A DNA stretch of 64,000 nucleotides from JANOYY01 sp043720395 (GCA_043720395.1 JAYSSR010000040.1:51778-115777), one strand, 5' to 3'. Shown: positions 17,058 through 26,287, counted from the stretch's first letter. The notes: generated from the sequence alone by a model not told the origin. Numbers and translations are program-made.

Positions 17058-17729
17058 GTGTCCCGCTCCCCCCGGCGCATCCCGGACGCGACTGTCGCCC
17101 GCCTCCCGATCTACCACCGCGGCCTCCAAGCGCTGCTTCGTGCCCGACACCACACCGTGTCGTCCGAGGAGTTGGCCGACCTCGTCGGCGTCAACGCTGC
17201 GAAAGTCCGCAAGGACCTCAGCTACCTCGGTTCTTATGGAACTAGGGGCGTCGGGTACGACGTGAAGAATCTTGTGGTCGAGATCGGTCGTGAACTCGGC
17301 CTGAGCGAGAACTGGGCGGTGGTCATCGTTGGGATCGGAAACCTCGGGCGCGCGCTCGCCTCCTACAGCGGCTTTTCCGACCGCGGGTTTCGGATCGTCG
17401 CGCTGCTCGATGCCGATCCTGCGAAAGCAGGCTCGATGGTCGGGCCGCTCCCAATTCGCGCCACGAGTGAACTCCGAGAAATTGTGGCCCGCGAAGACGT
17501 TGCGATCGGCATCATCGCCACACCGGGTTCAGCCGCCCAGGCGGTTGCCGACCAGATGGTCGGGGCGGGCATACGATCGATTCTCAACTTCTCACCGGGG
17601 ACCCTGACCGTGGCCGACGATGTTGCGGTGCGCGGTGTGGACCTGGCTGTGGAGCTCCAGGTGCTCAGCTACTACCAGCATCACCGAGACGATTCCGAGC
17701 CCGGCGTGCACAACACGGCAAGGACGTGA
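17058..17729 (+). CDS. rex: redox-sensing transcriptional repressor Rex
   Basis: Rex senses the NADH/NAD+ ratio: NADH releases it from DNA and derepresses respiratory genes. The N-terminal winged helix has RLPIYHRGLQALL, VSSEELADLVGVNAAKVRKDLSYLGSYGTRGVGYDV (family signature in and after the recognition helix). The C-terminal Rossmann domain has VIVGIGNLGRALA and the acidic residue at LLDADP that reads the NADH ribose. Length 223, as usual. It carries a Rex operator in its own promoter and is followed 103 bp later by hemA-hemC-hemD, the Streptomyces arrangement. Confidence 0.95.
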   Translation: MSRSPRRIPDATVARLPIYHRGLQALLRARHHTVSSEELADLVGVNAAKVRKDLSYLGSYGTRGVGYDVKNLVVEIGRELGLSENWAVVIVGIGNLGRALASYSGFSDRGFRIVALLDADPAKAGSMVGPLPIRATSELREIVAREDVAIGIIATPGSAAQAVADQMVGAGIRSILNFSPGTLTVADDVAVRGVDLAVELQVLSYYQHHRDDSEPGVHNTART

Positions 17730-17832
17730 CGAGGGTCATGGTCCGAAATTGCGATCGCTGTTTGGCTAGGTCTCCCGCAGCGGCAAGAATAGGACCGATG
17801 TCCGCCTGCGCGCTGATCGCTCCGAGGACCTG

Positions 17833-19173
17833 ATGTCGGTCGTCGTCGTCGGGCTCAACCACCGCAGTGCTCCTCTCGACGTCCTTGAGCGGATGACGGT
17901 GGCACCAACCGCACTGCAGAAGGCGCTCGATCACCTCCGGCGCGGGGATCACCTCGCCGAGGTCGTCGTCCTATCGACCTGCAATCGCACCGAGGTGTAT
18001 GCGGTTTGCGAGACGTTCCATGGTGCCCTCAGCGAAATCCACGATTTCCTCTGCGGTGTGTCGGGGCTGCCTCGGGACCGTTTCGCCGAGCACCTCTTCA
18101 CCAACTACGACGAGGCGGCCGTCAAACACCTCTTCGGCGTCGCGTCGGGTCTCGACAGCGCCGTCGTCGGCGAGACGGAAATACTGGGACAGGTCCGACG
18201 TGCCTGGGAGTCCGCACGCCTCGGCGAGTCCAGCGGTCCGAACTTGGGTGGATTGTTCCGCCATGCTTTGGAGGTCGGCAAGCGGGCGCGTACCGAGACC
18301 GCAATCGCCCGAGGCACAGCGAGCATTTCACACGCCGCAGTGCAGCTCGCCGCAGCACGACTCGGCGGCAGTCTCGTCGGACGTTCGGTACTCGTCCTCG
18401 GCGCTGGTGAGATCGGCGTCAGCATGGTCACGGCGCTCCAGCACGCCGGTGTGAGCGATGTTGTTGTCGCGAACCGTACGCGCCAACGAGCGGTCGAACT
18501 AGCCAGTCGCCTCGGTGCCGTGGCGGTTCCGCTGCACGAACTGCCTTCCGCGCTTGAACGCGTCGACCTGCTTCTCACGGCGACGAGCTCGGACGTGACC
18601 GTGCTGGAGCGCGACGACGTTGCCCAGGTCATGTCCGCTCGCAATGGCATGCCGCTGCTCATCGTTGATGCCGCGCTACCCCGCGATGTCGACCCGTCCG
18701 CAGCCGCAATTCCAGGAGTGACGCTTCTCGATCTCGACTCGATCCGCGCATTCGTGGAGGTGGGTATCGACGAGCGCCGACGAGAGATCGACCGCGTCCG
18801 AGAAATCGTCGATGAAGAGGCAGAGCGTTATGCAGCGAGCGCTGCCGCCCGCCAGATTGCGCCGGTCATCCGAGCGCTGCGCGACCACGCCGAGGCGATC
18901 CGACGAGCAGAGATTGAGCGCATCGGCTCGCGGCTCACCGAGCAGGAGCGTGAACTGCTGGACCAGGCGAGTCGGCAGATGTTCGCCAAGCTGCTGCACG
19001 AGCCCACTATGGCCCTGCGCTCCGGTGCAGGCACGACGAAAGGCCAGCGGATGGTCGATGCCACCCGCTCCATGTTCGGCCTTGAGGGTCACGATTTCGG
19101 GTTCGATCTCCCGGGCTTGGATCACGTGGACGACGGGCCCGCTGCCGGGTCTCTCGGCCACGGCCACCCGTGA
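17833..19173 (+). CDS. hemA: glutamyl-tRNA reductase
   Basis: First enzyme of C5 tetrapyrrole synthesis: reduces glutamyl-tRNA to glutamate-1-semialdehyde with NADPH. Catalytic Cys50 is in LSTCNRTEVYAV. GLDSAVVGETEILGQVRRAW follows, then the NADPH domain VLVLGAGEIGVSMV and ANRTRQRA, then the long helical dimerisation domain. Length 446. The tail from about residue 420 is His/Asp/Gly-rich and not conserved. The 103 bp between rex and hemA contain no strong promoter that I can identify. The stop overlaps the hemC GTG as GTGA. Confidence 0.96.
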   Translation: MSVVVVGLNHRSAPLDVLERMTVAPTALQKALDHLRRGDHLAEVVVLSTCNRTEVYAVCETFHGALSEIHDFLCGVSGLPRDRFAEHLFTNYDEAAVKHLFGVASGLDSAVVGETEILGQVRRAWESARLGESSGPNLGGLFRHALEVGKRARTETAIARGTASISHAAVQLAAARLGGSLVGRSVLVLGAGEIGVSMVTALQHAGVSDVVVANRTRQRAVELASRLGAVAVPLHELPSALERVDLLLTATSSDVTVLERDDVAQVMSARNGMPLLIVDAALPRDVDPSAAAIPGVTLLDLDSIRAFVEVGIDERRREIDRVREIVDEEAERYAASAAARQIAPVIRALRDHAEAIRRAEIERIGSRLTEQERELLDQASRQMFAKLLHEPTMALRSGAGTTKGQRMVDATRSMFGLEGHDFGFDLPGLDHVDDGPAAGSLGHGHP

Positions 19174-20153
19174 CCCACACATCCCCCCTTCGCGCTGCCA
19201 CCCGATCGAGTCCGCTTGCTCGTTGGCAGACCGCAACCGTCACAGCGTTGCTCGGAGCGGCGCACACTGGGCTGAAGGTCGATCCGATCTTCGTCGATAC
19301 CCTAGGCGATCGAACGCAGGCGATCGGAACGCCGCTGCACGAACTCGGCGGGCAGGGTGTGTTCGTGAAGGAGGTACAGGCAGCCGTGCTTCGCGGTGAC
19401 GCGGACATTGCTGTCCACAGCGCGAAGGACCTGCCCTCGACACCGACGCCGGGACTCGTGATCGCTGCGATTCCCCTCCGCGGCGATGTCCGGGACCTAC
19501 TCGTCGGGGCCACACTCGAAACCCTTCGAATCGGGGCGCGCGTCGGCACCTCGTCGGTTCGTCGGATTGCGCAACTCCGGGCGCAGCGTCCAGATCTTGA
19601 GTTCGTGCAGATTCGAGGAAATGTCGGAACGCGGGTAGCCCGTGTCGGCGAGCTCACCGGGCGGGTGGGTGGGGAGCTCACCGGGCGGGTGGGTGGGGAG
19701 CTCGATGCGGTGATCGTTGCCGCAGCCGGTGCGGAGCGTCTCGGGCTGATCGCGGAGCTCGCCGAGCGTCACGTCCTGGAGTGGCTCCCGGTCGAGAGCA
19801 TGCTGCCGATGGTCGCGCAAGGTGCGCTTGCGGTGGAGTGTCGCTCTGACGACGGGCGCACGCGCTTGCTCGTGGAGGCGATTTCCGATCCTGTTGCCGC
19901 CGTGTGCGTACTCGCCGAACGAGCGTTTCTGGCGCGGCTCGGCGGGGGTTGCGACCTGCCGGTCGGGGCGTTGGCCGTCTTGAGCGGGCAAGGTGACACG
20001 ATCGAGATCGACGCCCTTGTTGCTGAGCTCGCTAGCGGTCGGGTCGTTCGCACCCAGATGACCGGGCCTAGCAACGACCCGGAGGGGCTCGGCCGCGCGA
20101 TTGCCGAGACGCTCCTGTCCACCGGCGGACAGGATCTTCTCGATGCCCGCTGA
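19170..20153 (+). CDS. hemC: hydroxymethylbilane synthase
   Basis: Porphobilinogen deaminase: polymerises four porphobilinogens into hydroxymethylbilane. Seen: RAATRSSPLARWQT, VKEVQAAVLRGDADIAVHSAKDLPS with the catalytic Asp, VGTSSVRRIAQL, IRGNVGTRVAR, and the dipyrromethane-attaching Cys in LGGGCDLPVGA. Length 327, slightly long. An in-frame 24-bp tandem duplication inserts ELTGRVGG twice at residues 161-176, just after the substrate-binding RGNV-TR segment. Translation is coupled to hemA (GTGA) and hemD (11-bp overlap). Confidence 0.95.
   Translation: MTHTSPLRAATRSSPLARWQTATVTALLGAAHTGLKVDPIFVDTLGDRTQAIGTPLHELGGQGVFVKEVQAAVLRGDADIAVHSAKDLPSTPTPGLVIAAIPLRGDVRDLLVGATLETLRIGARVGTSSVRRIAQLRAQRPDLEFVQIRGNVGTRVARVGELTGRVGGELTGRVGGELDAVIVAAAGAERLGLIAELAERHVLEWLPVESMLPMVAQGALAVECRSDDGRTRLLVEAISDPVAAVCVLAERAFLARLGGGCDLPVGALAVLSGQGDTIEIDALVAELASGRVVRTQMTGPSNDPEGLGRAIAETLLSTGGQDLLDAR
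19650..19703 (+). repeat. 24-bp tandem duplication inside hemC
   Basis: Two exact copies of a 24-bp unit (19650-19673, 19674-19697) plus the first 6 bp of a third (19698-19703). The frame is kept and encodes ELTGRVGG twice followed by EL. Confidence 0.95.
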
Positions 20154-20949
20154 CTCGATCCGTTTCGACGTGGCGTCGATCGATCCGCTCCCGCTCCAAG
20201 GCGCAACGGTGGCGGTGACCCGAGCCGCTGAGCAGGCCGGGCCATTGGTCGACCGGCTCGTTGCCCTTGGTGCCGACGTGGTCGAGATACCAATCATCGC
20301 CATCGTGGACCCGGCCGATGGCGGGGCGGCTCTGTCAACGGCGATCACCCATCTCGCCACCTATGACTGGGTTGTATTGACCTCACCGAACGCAGCGCGG
20401 CGTTTCGTTGAAGCCGTGGACGCCGCCGGCGTGCGGGCTTACGTTTCGAAGGTTGCGGCCGTCGGGCCCGGTACCGCGTCCGTCCTTGCTGCGGCGGGTC
20501 ACAGCGTCGAGCTCGTGCCCCGTCGAGCCATCGGCGAAGGGCTTGTGGAAGCCTTCGCCAACGGTCCGGGACGCGTGCTGCTCCCGCGTGCGGCCGTGGC
20601 GCGCGACGTCGTGCCGGATGGCCTTCGTGCCAAAGGCTGGGAGGTTGAAGTCCTGGAGGCGTACCGGACCGTGCCGGTCGCGCCTGACGACGCCGATCTC
20701 TCACGGCTCGGCGCAGCCGACCTTGTCTGCTTCACCTCGTCCTCGACGGTCGATGCCTTGGTGAAGGCCGCGGGCCTCGTACGTCTCCCCGGGATCGTCG
20801 TGAGCATGGGCGTCGCAACAACGGCCACCGCGATGTCGCACGGAGTCGCGGTCAACGCCACTGCGGAGCCGAGCACGCTCGACGGCCTCCTCGACGCGAT
20901 CATTCGCGCCTGGAGAACCGCTGGCACCAATTACCCTCTTCGGCCGTGA
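20143..20949 (+). CDS. hemD: uroporphyrinogen-III synthase
   Basis: Cyclises hydroxymethylbilane with inversion of ring D. The family is weakly conserved, but the two-domain pattern is clear: TVAVTRAAEQAGPLVDRLVALGADVVEIP at the start, DWVVLTSPNAARRFVEAV, AAVGPGTASVLAAAGHSV, EVLEAYRTVPV, and LVCFTSSSTVDALVKA near the end. Length 268. The ATG at 20143 lies inside the end of hemC (11-bp overlap). The stop overlaps the dapD start as GTGA. Position in rex-hemACD supports the call. Confidence 0.92.
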   Translation: MPADSIRFDVASIDPLPLQGATVAVTRAAEQAGPLVDRLVALGADVVEIPIIAIVDPADGGAALSTAITHLATYDWVVLTSPNAARRFVEAVDAAGVRAYVSKVAAVGPGTASVLAAAGHSVELVPRRAIGEGLVEAFANGPGRVLLPRAAVARDVVPDGLRAKGWEVEVLEAYRTVPVAPDDADLSRLGAADLVCFTSSSTVDALVKAAGLVRLPGIVVSMGVATTATAMSHGVAVNATAEPSTLDGLLDAIIRAWRTAGTNYPLRP

Positions 20950-22076
20950 CGACCGAAATCGCAAGCGCAGCGGAGTTCAAACAGCACATCGACACCGTTC
21001 AGGCCCGGGACGGCTACGCCAACGCGTTCGCGTTCGGCGTCGGCACCGCAGTCATGGCACCGAGCGGCAAGATCCTCGACACGAGCTACCCGGTCGTGAA
21101 CCGTGAGGAGAACTACGGGTCAGCGGCCGTACTTGCGGATGTCGTCGGGCACCTTTCCGGTACTGCCACCTATGTTCTCGACGCCGCGGGCCTTGACGGG
21201 GCAATCGCGTGCTTCGGCTGGACCGAGGGCGACGGAAAAGCGCACCACAACGTCGAGGCCTTGAAGACTGCACGCGCCGCGCTCGACGCGCCCGCTCCAC
21301 TCGGTGGCGTCCGTCGAATCGTGGTCTCGTTCATCGGTTCACCCGACGATGCCCCGGTGAACGCGTACGACGTGTACCTCCGACTCCACCTGCTCTCCCA
21401 CAGGTCCACGAAGCCACACGAGGTGTCACTGGATGGTGCGTTCGGCTTGCTGAACAACGTCGTGTGGACGAGCGTCGGCCCGTTCGACCCAGATGGGTTC
21501 GATCTCGTCCGTGCCCGCCTGAGTGCCTCGGGCCACAACGTCTTGGTGCACGGCGTCGACAAGTTTCCGAAGATGGTCGACTACGTGATTCCCGGTGGCG
21601 TCCGGATTGCCGACGCAAGCCGCGTCCGACTCGGCGCGCACCTCGCCGACGGAACAACGGTCATGCACGAGGGCTTCTGCAACTTCAACGCCGGCACGCT
21701 CGGTGCATCAATGGTGGAGGGACGCATCAGCGCTGGCGTCGTCGTTGGCCACGGGTCCGACATTGGCGGCGGGGCATCGGTCATGGGCACGCTGTCCGGA
21801 GGCGGGAAGCAGGTCGTGAGCATCGGCGAAGGCTGTCTGCTCGGTGCGAACGCGGGCATCGGCATTTCCCTTGGCGACAACTGCATCGTCGAGGCTGGCC
21901 TCTACGTGACTGCGGGAACTCGTGTGAAGCTGCCAGACGGCACGATCGTGAAGGCCCGCGAACTGTCCAAGGAGAGCAACCTTCTGTTCCGCCGCAACAG
22001 CCAGTCCGGGGCTGTCGAAGTGGTCGCCAACGGTGCCGTGTGGACGGGACTAAACGCGGAGCTTCATAAGAACTGA
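20946..22076 (+). CDS. dapD: tetrahydrodipicolinate N-succinyltransferase
   Basis: Lysine/diaminopimelate pathway enzyme using succinyl-CoA; supplies meso-DAP for peptidoglycan. It is the larger actinobacterial DapD type (376 residues). The C-terminal half is a left-handed beta-helix of hexapeptide repeats (GGVRIADASRVRLGAHLADG, then NAGTLGASMVEGRISAGVVV, then IGEGCLLGANAGIGISLGD). The N-terminal globular part includes FGVGTAVMAPSGKILDTSYP. The GTG start overlaps hemD, so a cell-wall gene is translationally coupled to the haem operon. Confidence 0.93.
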   Translation: MTTEIASAAEFKQHIDTVQARDGYANAFAFGVGTAVMAPSGKILDTSYPVVNREENYGSAAVLADVVGHLSGTATYVLDAAGLDGAIACFGWTEGDGKAHHNVEALKTARAALDAPAPLGGVRRIVVSFIGSPDDAPVNAYDVYLRLHLLSHRSTKPHEVSLDGAFGLLNNVVWTSVGPFDPDGFDLVRARLSASGHNVLVHGVDKFPKMVDYVIPGGVRIADASRVRLGAHLADGTTVMHEGFCNFNAGTLGASMVEGRISAGVVVGHGSDIGGGASVMGTLSGGGKQVVSIGEGCLLGANAGIGISLGDNCIVEAGLYVTAGTRVKLPDGTIVKARELSKESNLLFRRNSQSGAVEVVANGAVWTGLNAELHKN

Positions 22077-22148
22077 GCCAAGCGGTCCGCCTCCGCTCCG
22101 ATGAATCGAGGCGTCGGACTCAAGCGTGACGTGATCGGAGGAACAACG

Positions 22149-23270
22149 ATGGACGACGTGTCAACGACCAGCCGCTGTGATGTCGCCGTCATCGGTGGAG
22201 GCGCAATCGGTCTGGCGACCGCGCACGTGCTCCTCGAACGTCGACCGGACCTTTCGGTGACGCTCGTGGAACGTCGCAGCGAAATCCGAGTCAACGGCGG
22301 ACGCGGCGACCGCGAGCTTGCTGGCGACACCCTGACGTCGATTGCGCCGACTTCCGGAACCGGTCGACGGGAGTTGCAGGACTTCCTTCGTAGTTTCGAC
22401 GTTGCCCTCACTCCGACGGCTCATCTGATCGTGGCGACCGGACCCGACCAGCGCGCACGTCTCCGCGAGCTCTTCGACCGAGCCGCTACCGAGCTCTCGC
22501 CGGAGTGGCTTGACGGCGAGGAGTTGTCGACCCTCGAACCTGCGCTGGTTGGGTCTGCCGCTGTTCGTATTCCGGGCACGTTGCTTGCCGACGCGCGTAC
22601 CGTCTCGCTCGCCCTGAGCGCTTCAGTGCTTCCGCGCGTCGATGTGCGCCTCGGGACCGAAGTGGACGGCATTGCATTCCGCCGCTCGGAAGCCGAGGTT
22701 GCAACCTCGAGCGGAACGATCGTCGCCGGTCGGGTAATCAACTGCGCGGGTCGCAACGCGCATGCCGTGCTCAAAGCGACCGCGGGCTGCCCGCAGCTCA
22801 ACGTCGCTTCGTTCCAGGAAGACATCGTCGAGCGTCGGTCCCTCGGACCGGTCGGGTCGCTGCCGTTCCACATCGTATCCACGATGCCGATCTCGCAGAC
22901 GGACCGGACTGGCGGCTTCATGATGGCCCGACCTGACGGTCTGCTCTCGGTGAGGTCACAGCAAGTCCGCGTTCGCGCCGCTGGGCTGGCCCGATATGGC
23001 CGCACGGACCGTCGTACTGACGGTGACCTGCTGCTGCGGCCGGTGTTTCGTGACCTCGCCCGCATCGATCTGCGAGAGGTCAACCGCGAACGGCGAATTC
23101 GCACCGTGCTGCACAGCGTCGGGGACGCAGGCCCCTCGACCCTTCGCCACCGCTGCTCGACGCACATCCTCGATCTCGGGGAGCGCAGCCTGTCCGCAGC
23201 GTTCCGTGCGGCCGTCGAGGCGGTCGAGGCGCTCGACGGCGACACCGTCGGCCAGCGCCTCGTCGGCTGA
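22149..23270 (+). CDS. FAD-dependent oxidoreductase of the DAO / LhgO-like group
   Basis: 373-residue flavoprotein. The N-terminal dinucleotide motif CDVAVIGGGAIGLATAHVLL (residues 10-29) and VTLVERR after it bind FAD. INCAGRNAH is the second conserved FAD segment. The general layout resembles L-2-hydroxyglutarate oxidases and related DAO enzymes. However, the C-terminal FAD loop is not clearly recognisable and the substrate is unknown. The ATG at 22149 has a strong GGAGG ribosome binding site 7 nt upstream, in contrast to the leaderless genes nearby. Probably its own transcription unit after dapD. Confidence 0.68.
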   Translation: MDDVSTTSRCDVAVIGGGAIGLATAHVLLERRPDLSVTLVERRSEIRVNGGRGDRELAGDTLTSIAPTSGTGRRELQDFLRSFDVALTPTAHLIVATGPDQRARLRELFDRAATELSPEWLDGEELSTLEPALVGSAAVRIPGTLLADARTVSLALSASVLPRVDVRLGTEVDGIAFRRSEAEVATSSGTIVAGRVINCAGRNAHAVLKATAGCPQLNVASFQEDIVERRSLGPVGSLPFHIVSTMPISQTDRTGGFMMARPDGLLSVRSQQVRVRAAGLARYGRTDRRTDGDLLLRPVFRDLARIDLREVNRERRIRTVLHSVGDAGPSTLRHRCSTHILDLGERSLSAAFRAAVEAVEALDGDTVGQRLVG

Positions 23271-23295
23271 CTTACGGGTCGATTTGTCGTACCCT
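23267..23295 (+). promoter_or_regulatory. promoter of msrA
   Basis: CTGACT (23267-23272), a 17-bp spacer and TACCCT (23290-23295) form a sigma70-type promoter. The -10 ends 6 nt before the GTG at 23302, so the transcript is probably leaderless. The -35 overlaps the stop codon of the upstream gene. Confidence 0.55.
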
Positions 23296-23301
23296 CGATG
23301 C

Positions 23302-23952
23302 GTGTCGATTTTTTCCCGCAAGCCAATGGACCTGCCGAATGTGGACTCGGCACTGCCCGGCCGCGCCGACCCGATGCCGGTCGCGTCCCTCCATCATGTG
23401 CTTGGCACGTCGATCCTCCCGCCGTTCCCCGACGGTGCCCATCAACTGATCGTCGGAATGGGCTGCTTCTGGGGTGCCGAGCGGAAGTTTTGGGAAGCGC
23501 CGGGCGTGATCACGACCGCCGTCGGCTACGCAGGTGGGATCACACCGAACCCCACCTACGAGGAAGTTTGTAGCGGCCGCACGGGGCACAACGAAGTTGT
23601 CCTGGCCGTGTTCGACCCGGCCGTCACGTCGTTCGACGCGCTGATCCGAGTCTTCTGGGAAAGCCACAACCCAACGCAGGGTATGCGTCAGGGCAACGAT
23701 GTCGGCACTCAATACCGCAGCGGCATCTACGTGTCCGACGCCGCGCAAAGCACATCGGCGCACGCCTCGCGCGAGTTGTTCCAGAAGGAACTCAGCGCCG
23801 CTGGATACGGTGGAATCACGACGGAGATCGTCGATTCTCCGGTCTTTTACTACGCCGAGACCTATCACCAGCAGTACCTCTCCAAGAACCCGAACGGGTA
23901 CTGCGGCCTCGGAGGCACCGGGATCAGCTGCCCCGTCGGCCTCGCCCGCTGA
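23302..23952 (+). CDS. msrA: peptide-methionine (S)-S-oxide reductase
   Basis: Repairs oxidised methionine (S-epimer) in proteins. Catalytic Cys55 is in IVGMGCFWGAERKFW. EVVLAVFDP, FWESHNPTQGMRQGNDVGTQ and YYAETYHQQYL are conserved MsrA segments. The C-terminal NGYCGLGGTGISCP carries the resolving cysteines. The N-terminus matches actinobacterial MsrA proteins that begin 45-50 residues before the active site. The GTG at 23302 is supported by the promoter position; ATG 23326 is the alternative. Length 216. Confidence 0.95.
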   Translation: MSIFSRKPMDLPNVDSALPGRADPMPVASLHHVLGTSILPPFPDGAHQLIVGMGCFWGAERKFWEAPGVITTAVGYAGGITPNPTYEEVCSGRTGHNEVVLAVFDPAVTSFDALIRVFWESHNPTQGMRQGNDVGTQYRSGIYVSDAAQSTSAHASRELFQKELSAAGYGGITTEIVDSPVFYYAETYHQQYLSKNPNGYCGLGGTGISCPVGLAR

Positions 23953-24017
23953 AGATCGGGTTCGGCGACCGGCGTCACGCTGACGCCTTCCGGCGAGTTC
24001 CCTGGCACGATGGGGGG

Positions 24018-24989
24018 ATGATCCACCGTCCCCGTCGTCTGCGCGTCAACGCCGCGATGCGCCGCCTTGTGGCCGAGAGCCGATTGGGCGTCGATGACGT
24101 CATCGCGCCGCTCTTCGTGCGCGAAGGCATCCACGAACCGAACCCAATTTCGTCCCTGCCGGGAGTGATGCAACACACACGCCAGTCGTTGCGCCAGGAG
24201 GTCCGCGAGCTGGCCGATCTTGGGGTGCCGGGCGTCATCGTTTTCGGCGTGCCGATGCACAAGGACGCTGAGGGCAGCGAATCGTGGAACCCGTACGGTA
24301 TCGTGCAGCTCGCGTTGCAGGACCTACGCGACGACTTGGGCGACGACCTCGTGCTGATGGCCGACCTCTGTATCGATGAGTACACGAGCCACGGCCACTG
24401 CGGGGTCCTCGACGCGAAAGGTGGCGTCGACAACGACAAGACGCTTGATATCTATGCGCGCATAGCAGTTGCACAAGCGCGCGCGGGCGCGCAGGTTGTT
24501 GCGCCGAGCGGCATGATGGACGGTCAGGTCGGAACTATCCGAGCGGCACTCGACGCGAGCGGGTTCTTCGACGTTGCAATCCTCGCGTACTCCGCGAAAT
24601 ACGCGACGGCGCTTTACGGCCCGTTCCGCGAAGCCGTCGATGTTCGCATTGCCGACGGGGGAGATCGCAAGGGATACCAGCAGGACTGGCACAACGCCCG
24701 TGAAGCCCTGACAGAGGTTCGCCTCGACATCGAACAGGGTGCCGACATGGTGATGGTCAAACCCGCGATGACCTACCTGGACATCATTGCCAAGGTACGG
24801 GCCGCCGTCGAGGTGCCCCTCGCCGCCTATCACGTGAGTGGGGAGTACGCGATGATCAAGGCCGCCGCCGAACGAGGATGGGTTGACGGTCCCGCCATCG
24901 CCGTGGAACAGCTCACGGCCATAAAACGCGCTGGGGCCGACTTCATCCTCACCTATTTCGCCCGCGATTTCGCCGAGGCATCCCAATGA
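24018..24989 (+). CDS. hemB: porphobilinogen synthase
   Basis: Condenses two 5-aminolevulinates to porphobilinogen. The Schiff-base lysine is Lys248 in MVMVKPAMTYLD; the second active-site lysine is Lys194 in YSAKYAT. The metal-site loop reads LMADLCIDEYTSHGHCGVL, with two cysteines but without the full zinc triad. A Mg-type or mixed site is therefore likely. Length 323. Start ATG 24018. The stop overlaps the hemL start as ATGA. This pair continues the haem pathway of the rex-hemACD block 3 kb upstream. Confidence 0.95.
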   Translation: MIHRPRRLRVNAAMRRLVAESRLGVDDVIAPLFVREGIHEPNPISSLPGVMQHTRQSLRQEVRELADLGVPGVIVFGVPMHKDAEGSESWNPYGIVQLALQDLRDDLGDDLVLMADLCIDEYTSHGHCGVLDAKGGVDNDKTLDIYARIAVAQARAGAQVVAPSGMMDGQVGTIRAALDASGFFDVAILAYSAKYATALYGPFREAVDVRIADGGDRKGYQQDWHNAREALTEVRLDIEQGADMVMVKPAMTYLDIIAKVRAAVEVPLAAYHVSGEYAMIKAAAERGWVDGPAIAVEQLTAIKRAGADFILTYFARDFAEASQ

Positions 24990-26281
24990 GCCACATCGCA
25001 ATGCGCAAGGGTGAGATGACGAACGCGGCCCTGTTCGAGCGGGCGCAAAAGGTGCTCGTCGGCGGCGTGAACTCGCCGGTCCGTGCCTTCCGAAGCGTCG
25101 GCGGCACCCCCTACTTCGTCGAGCGAGGCGAAGGGGCGTATGTGTGGGACGTCGAGGGCACGAAGTACATCGACCTCGTACAGTCCTACGGAGCCTCACT
25201 GGTAGGACATGCCCACCCGAAGGTCGTGGAGGCGTTGCAGGCCGCGGCCGCCCAGGGCACCACATTCGGTGCCCCTACGCTGCGCGAGATTCGGCTCGCC
25301 GAAACGATGTGCGCTCGCGTGCCGGGCCTGGAGATGGTGCGGATGACGTCGAGCGGCACGGAAGCCACGATGAGCGCCGTTCGCCTCGCCCGCGGAATCA
25401 CGGGCCGCTCGAAAGTCATCAAGTTTGCTGGCTGCTACCACGGGGCGACCGATTCGCTCCTTGCTGAGGGCGGGAGCGGTGTTGCCAATCAGGGCCTGCC
25501 GGGCTGCGATGGCGTGCCGCTCAGCGCCGTGGCAGACACGATCGTTGCGCCGTTCAACGTCGTCCCCGAGATCGGTTCCGACGTTGCGCTCGTCGCCGTC
25601 GAACCTGTCGCCGCCAACATGGGCCTCGTCGCCCCCGACGAGGGGTTTCTCCGGGGCCTTCGCGACGCCTGTGACCGTTCGGGTGCGCTTCTTCTCTTCG
25701 ACGAAGTCATCACCGGCTTCCGTCTGGGCAACGGGGGAGCGACCGCATGGAGCGGCGTCCGGCCCGACCTCTGGTGCTTCGGCAAGGTCATCGGTGGCGG
25801 CGCACCAGTCGGTGCCTTCGGTGGGACCCGTGCGGCGATGCTCACTCTCGCCCCGATCGGGCCCGTGTACCAGGGGGGGACGTTATCCGGAAATCCACTC
25901 GCCACCGCTGCGGGTCTTGCCGTCCTTGACCTCGCCACCGACGATGCCTTTGCCGAGCTCACTCGGCGCGTCGCTGACTTCGGCCGAGCGCTCGAAGGTG
26001 CCATCCGGTCCGGTGGACTTCCGGCCCAGGTCCCGGTGGTGGGAACGCTTGTAGGAGTCCATCTCGGCCCCGGCCCGGTGCGCAACTACGACGACGCCAA
26101 ACGGACCAACTCCGCCGGGCTCTACGGACCGTTCTTCCACGAGATGCTTAACCGTGGCATCGCAATGGCCCCTGGTGCCTATGAGGCACTCTTCCCGAGC
26201 TTCGCCCACTCCGACGTTGACCTTGCACGGGTTGTCGAAGCGGCGGCCGAATCGGCCGCCGCTGTCGCACGTACGCTGTGA
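24986..26281 (+). CDS. hemL: glutamate-1-semialdehyde 2,1-aminomutase
   Basis: PLP enzyme converting glutamate-1-semialdehyde, the HemA product, to 5-aminolevulinate. The PLP lysine is Lys267 in CFGKVIGGGAPVGAFGG. Other hallmarks are VGGVNSPVRAFRSVGG near the N-terminus, MTSSGTEATMSAVRLARGI, FAGCYHGATDSLL and LLFDEVITGFR. Length 431. ATG 24986 overlaps hemB; an internal Met at residue 6 or 11 could also be used. It converges on the TetR gene, with only 6 bp between the stops. Confidence 0.96.
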   Translation: MSHIAMRKGEMTNAALFERAQKVLVGGVNSPVRAFRSVGGTPYFVERGEGAYVWDVEGTKYIDLVQSYGASLVGHAHPKVVEALQAAAAQGTTFGAPTLREIRLAETMCARVPGLEMVRMTSSGTEATMSAVRLARGITGRSKVIKFAGCYHGATDSLLAEGGSGVANQGLPGCDGVPLSAVADTIVAPFNVVPEIGSDVALVAVEPVAANMGLVAPDEGFLRGLRDACDRSGALLLFDEVITGFRLGNGGATAWSGVRPDLWCFGKVIGGGAPVGAFGGTRAAMLTLAPIGPVYQGGTLSGNPLATAAGLAVLDLATDDAFAELTRRVADFGRALEGAIRSGGLPAQVPVVGTLVGVHLGPGPVRNYDDAKRTNSAGLYGPFFHEMLNRGIAMAPGAYEALFPSFAHSDVDLARVVEAAAESAAAVARTL

Positions 26282-26287
26282 GCCAGA

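Noticed and set aside
16265..17080. Longer start for the minus-strand membrane protein at 17080
   Set aside because: It would translate through the Rex operator and promoter with a polar, non-membrane extension. ATG 16978 starts directly with a hydrophobic helix.
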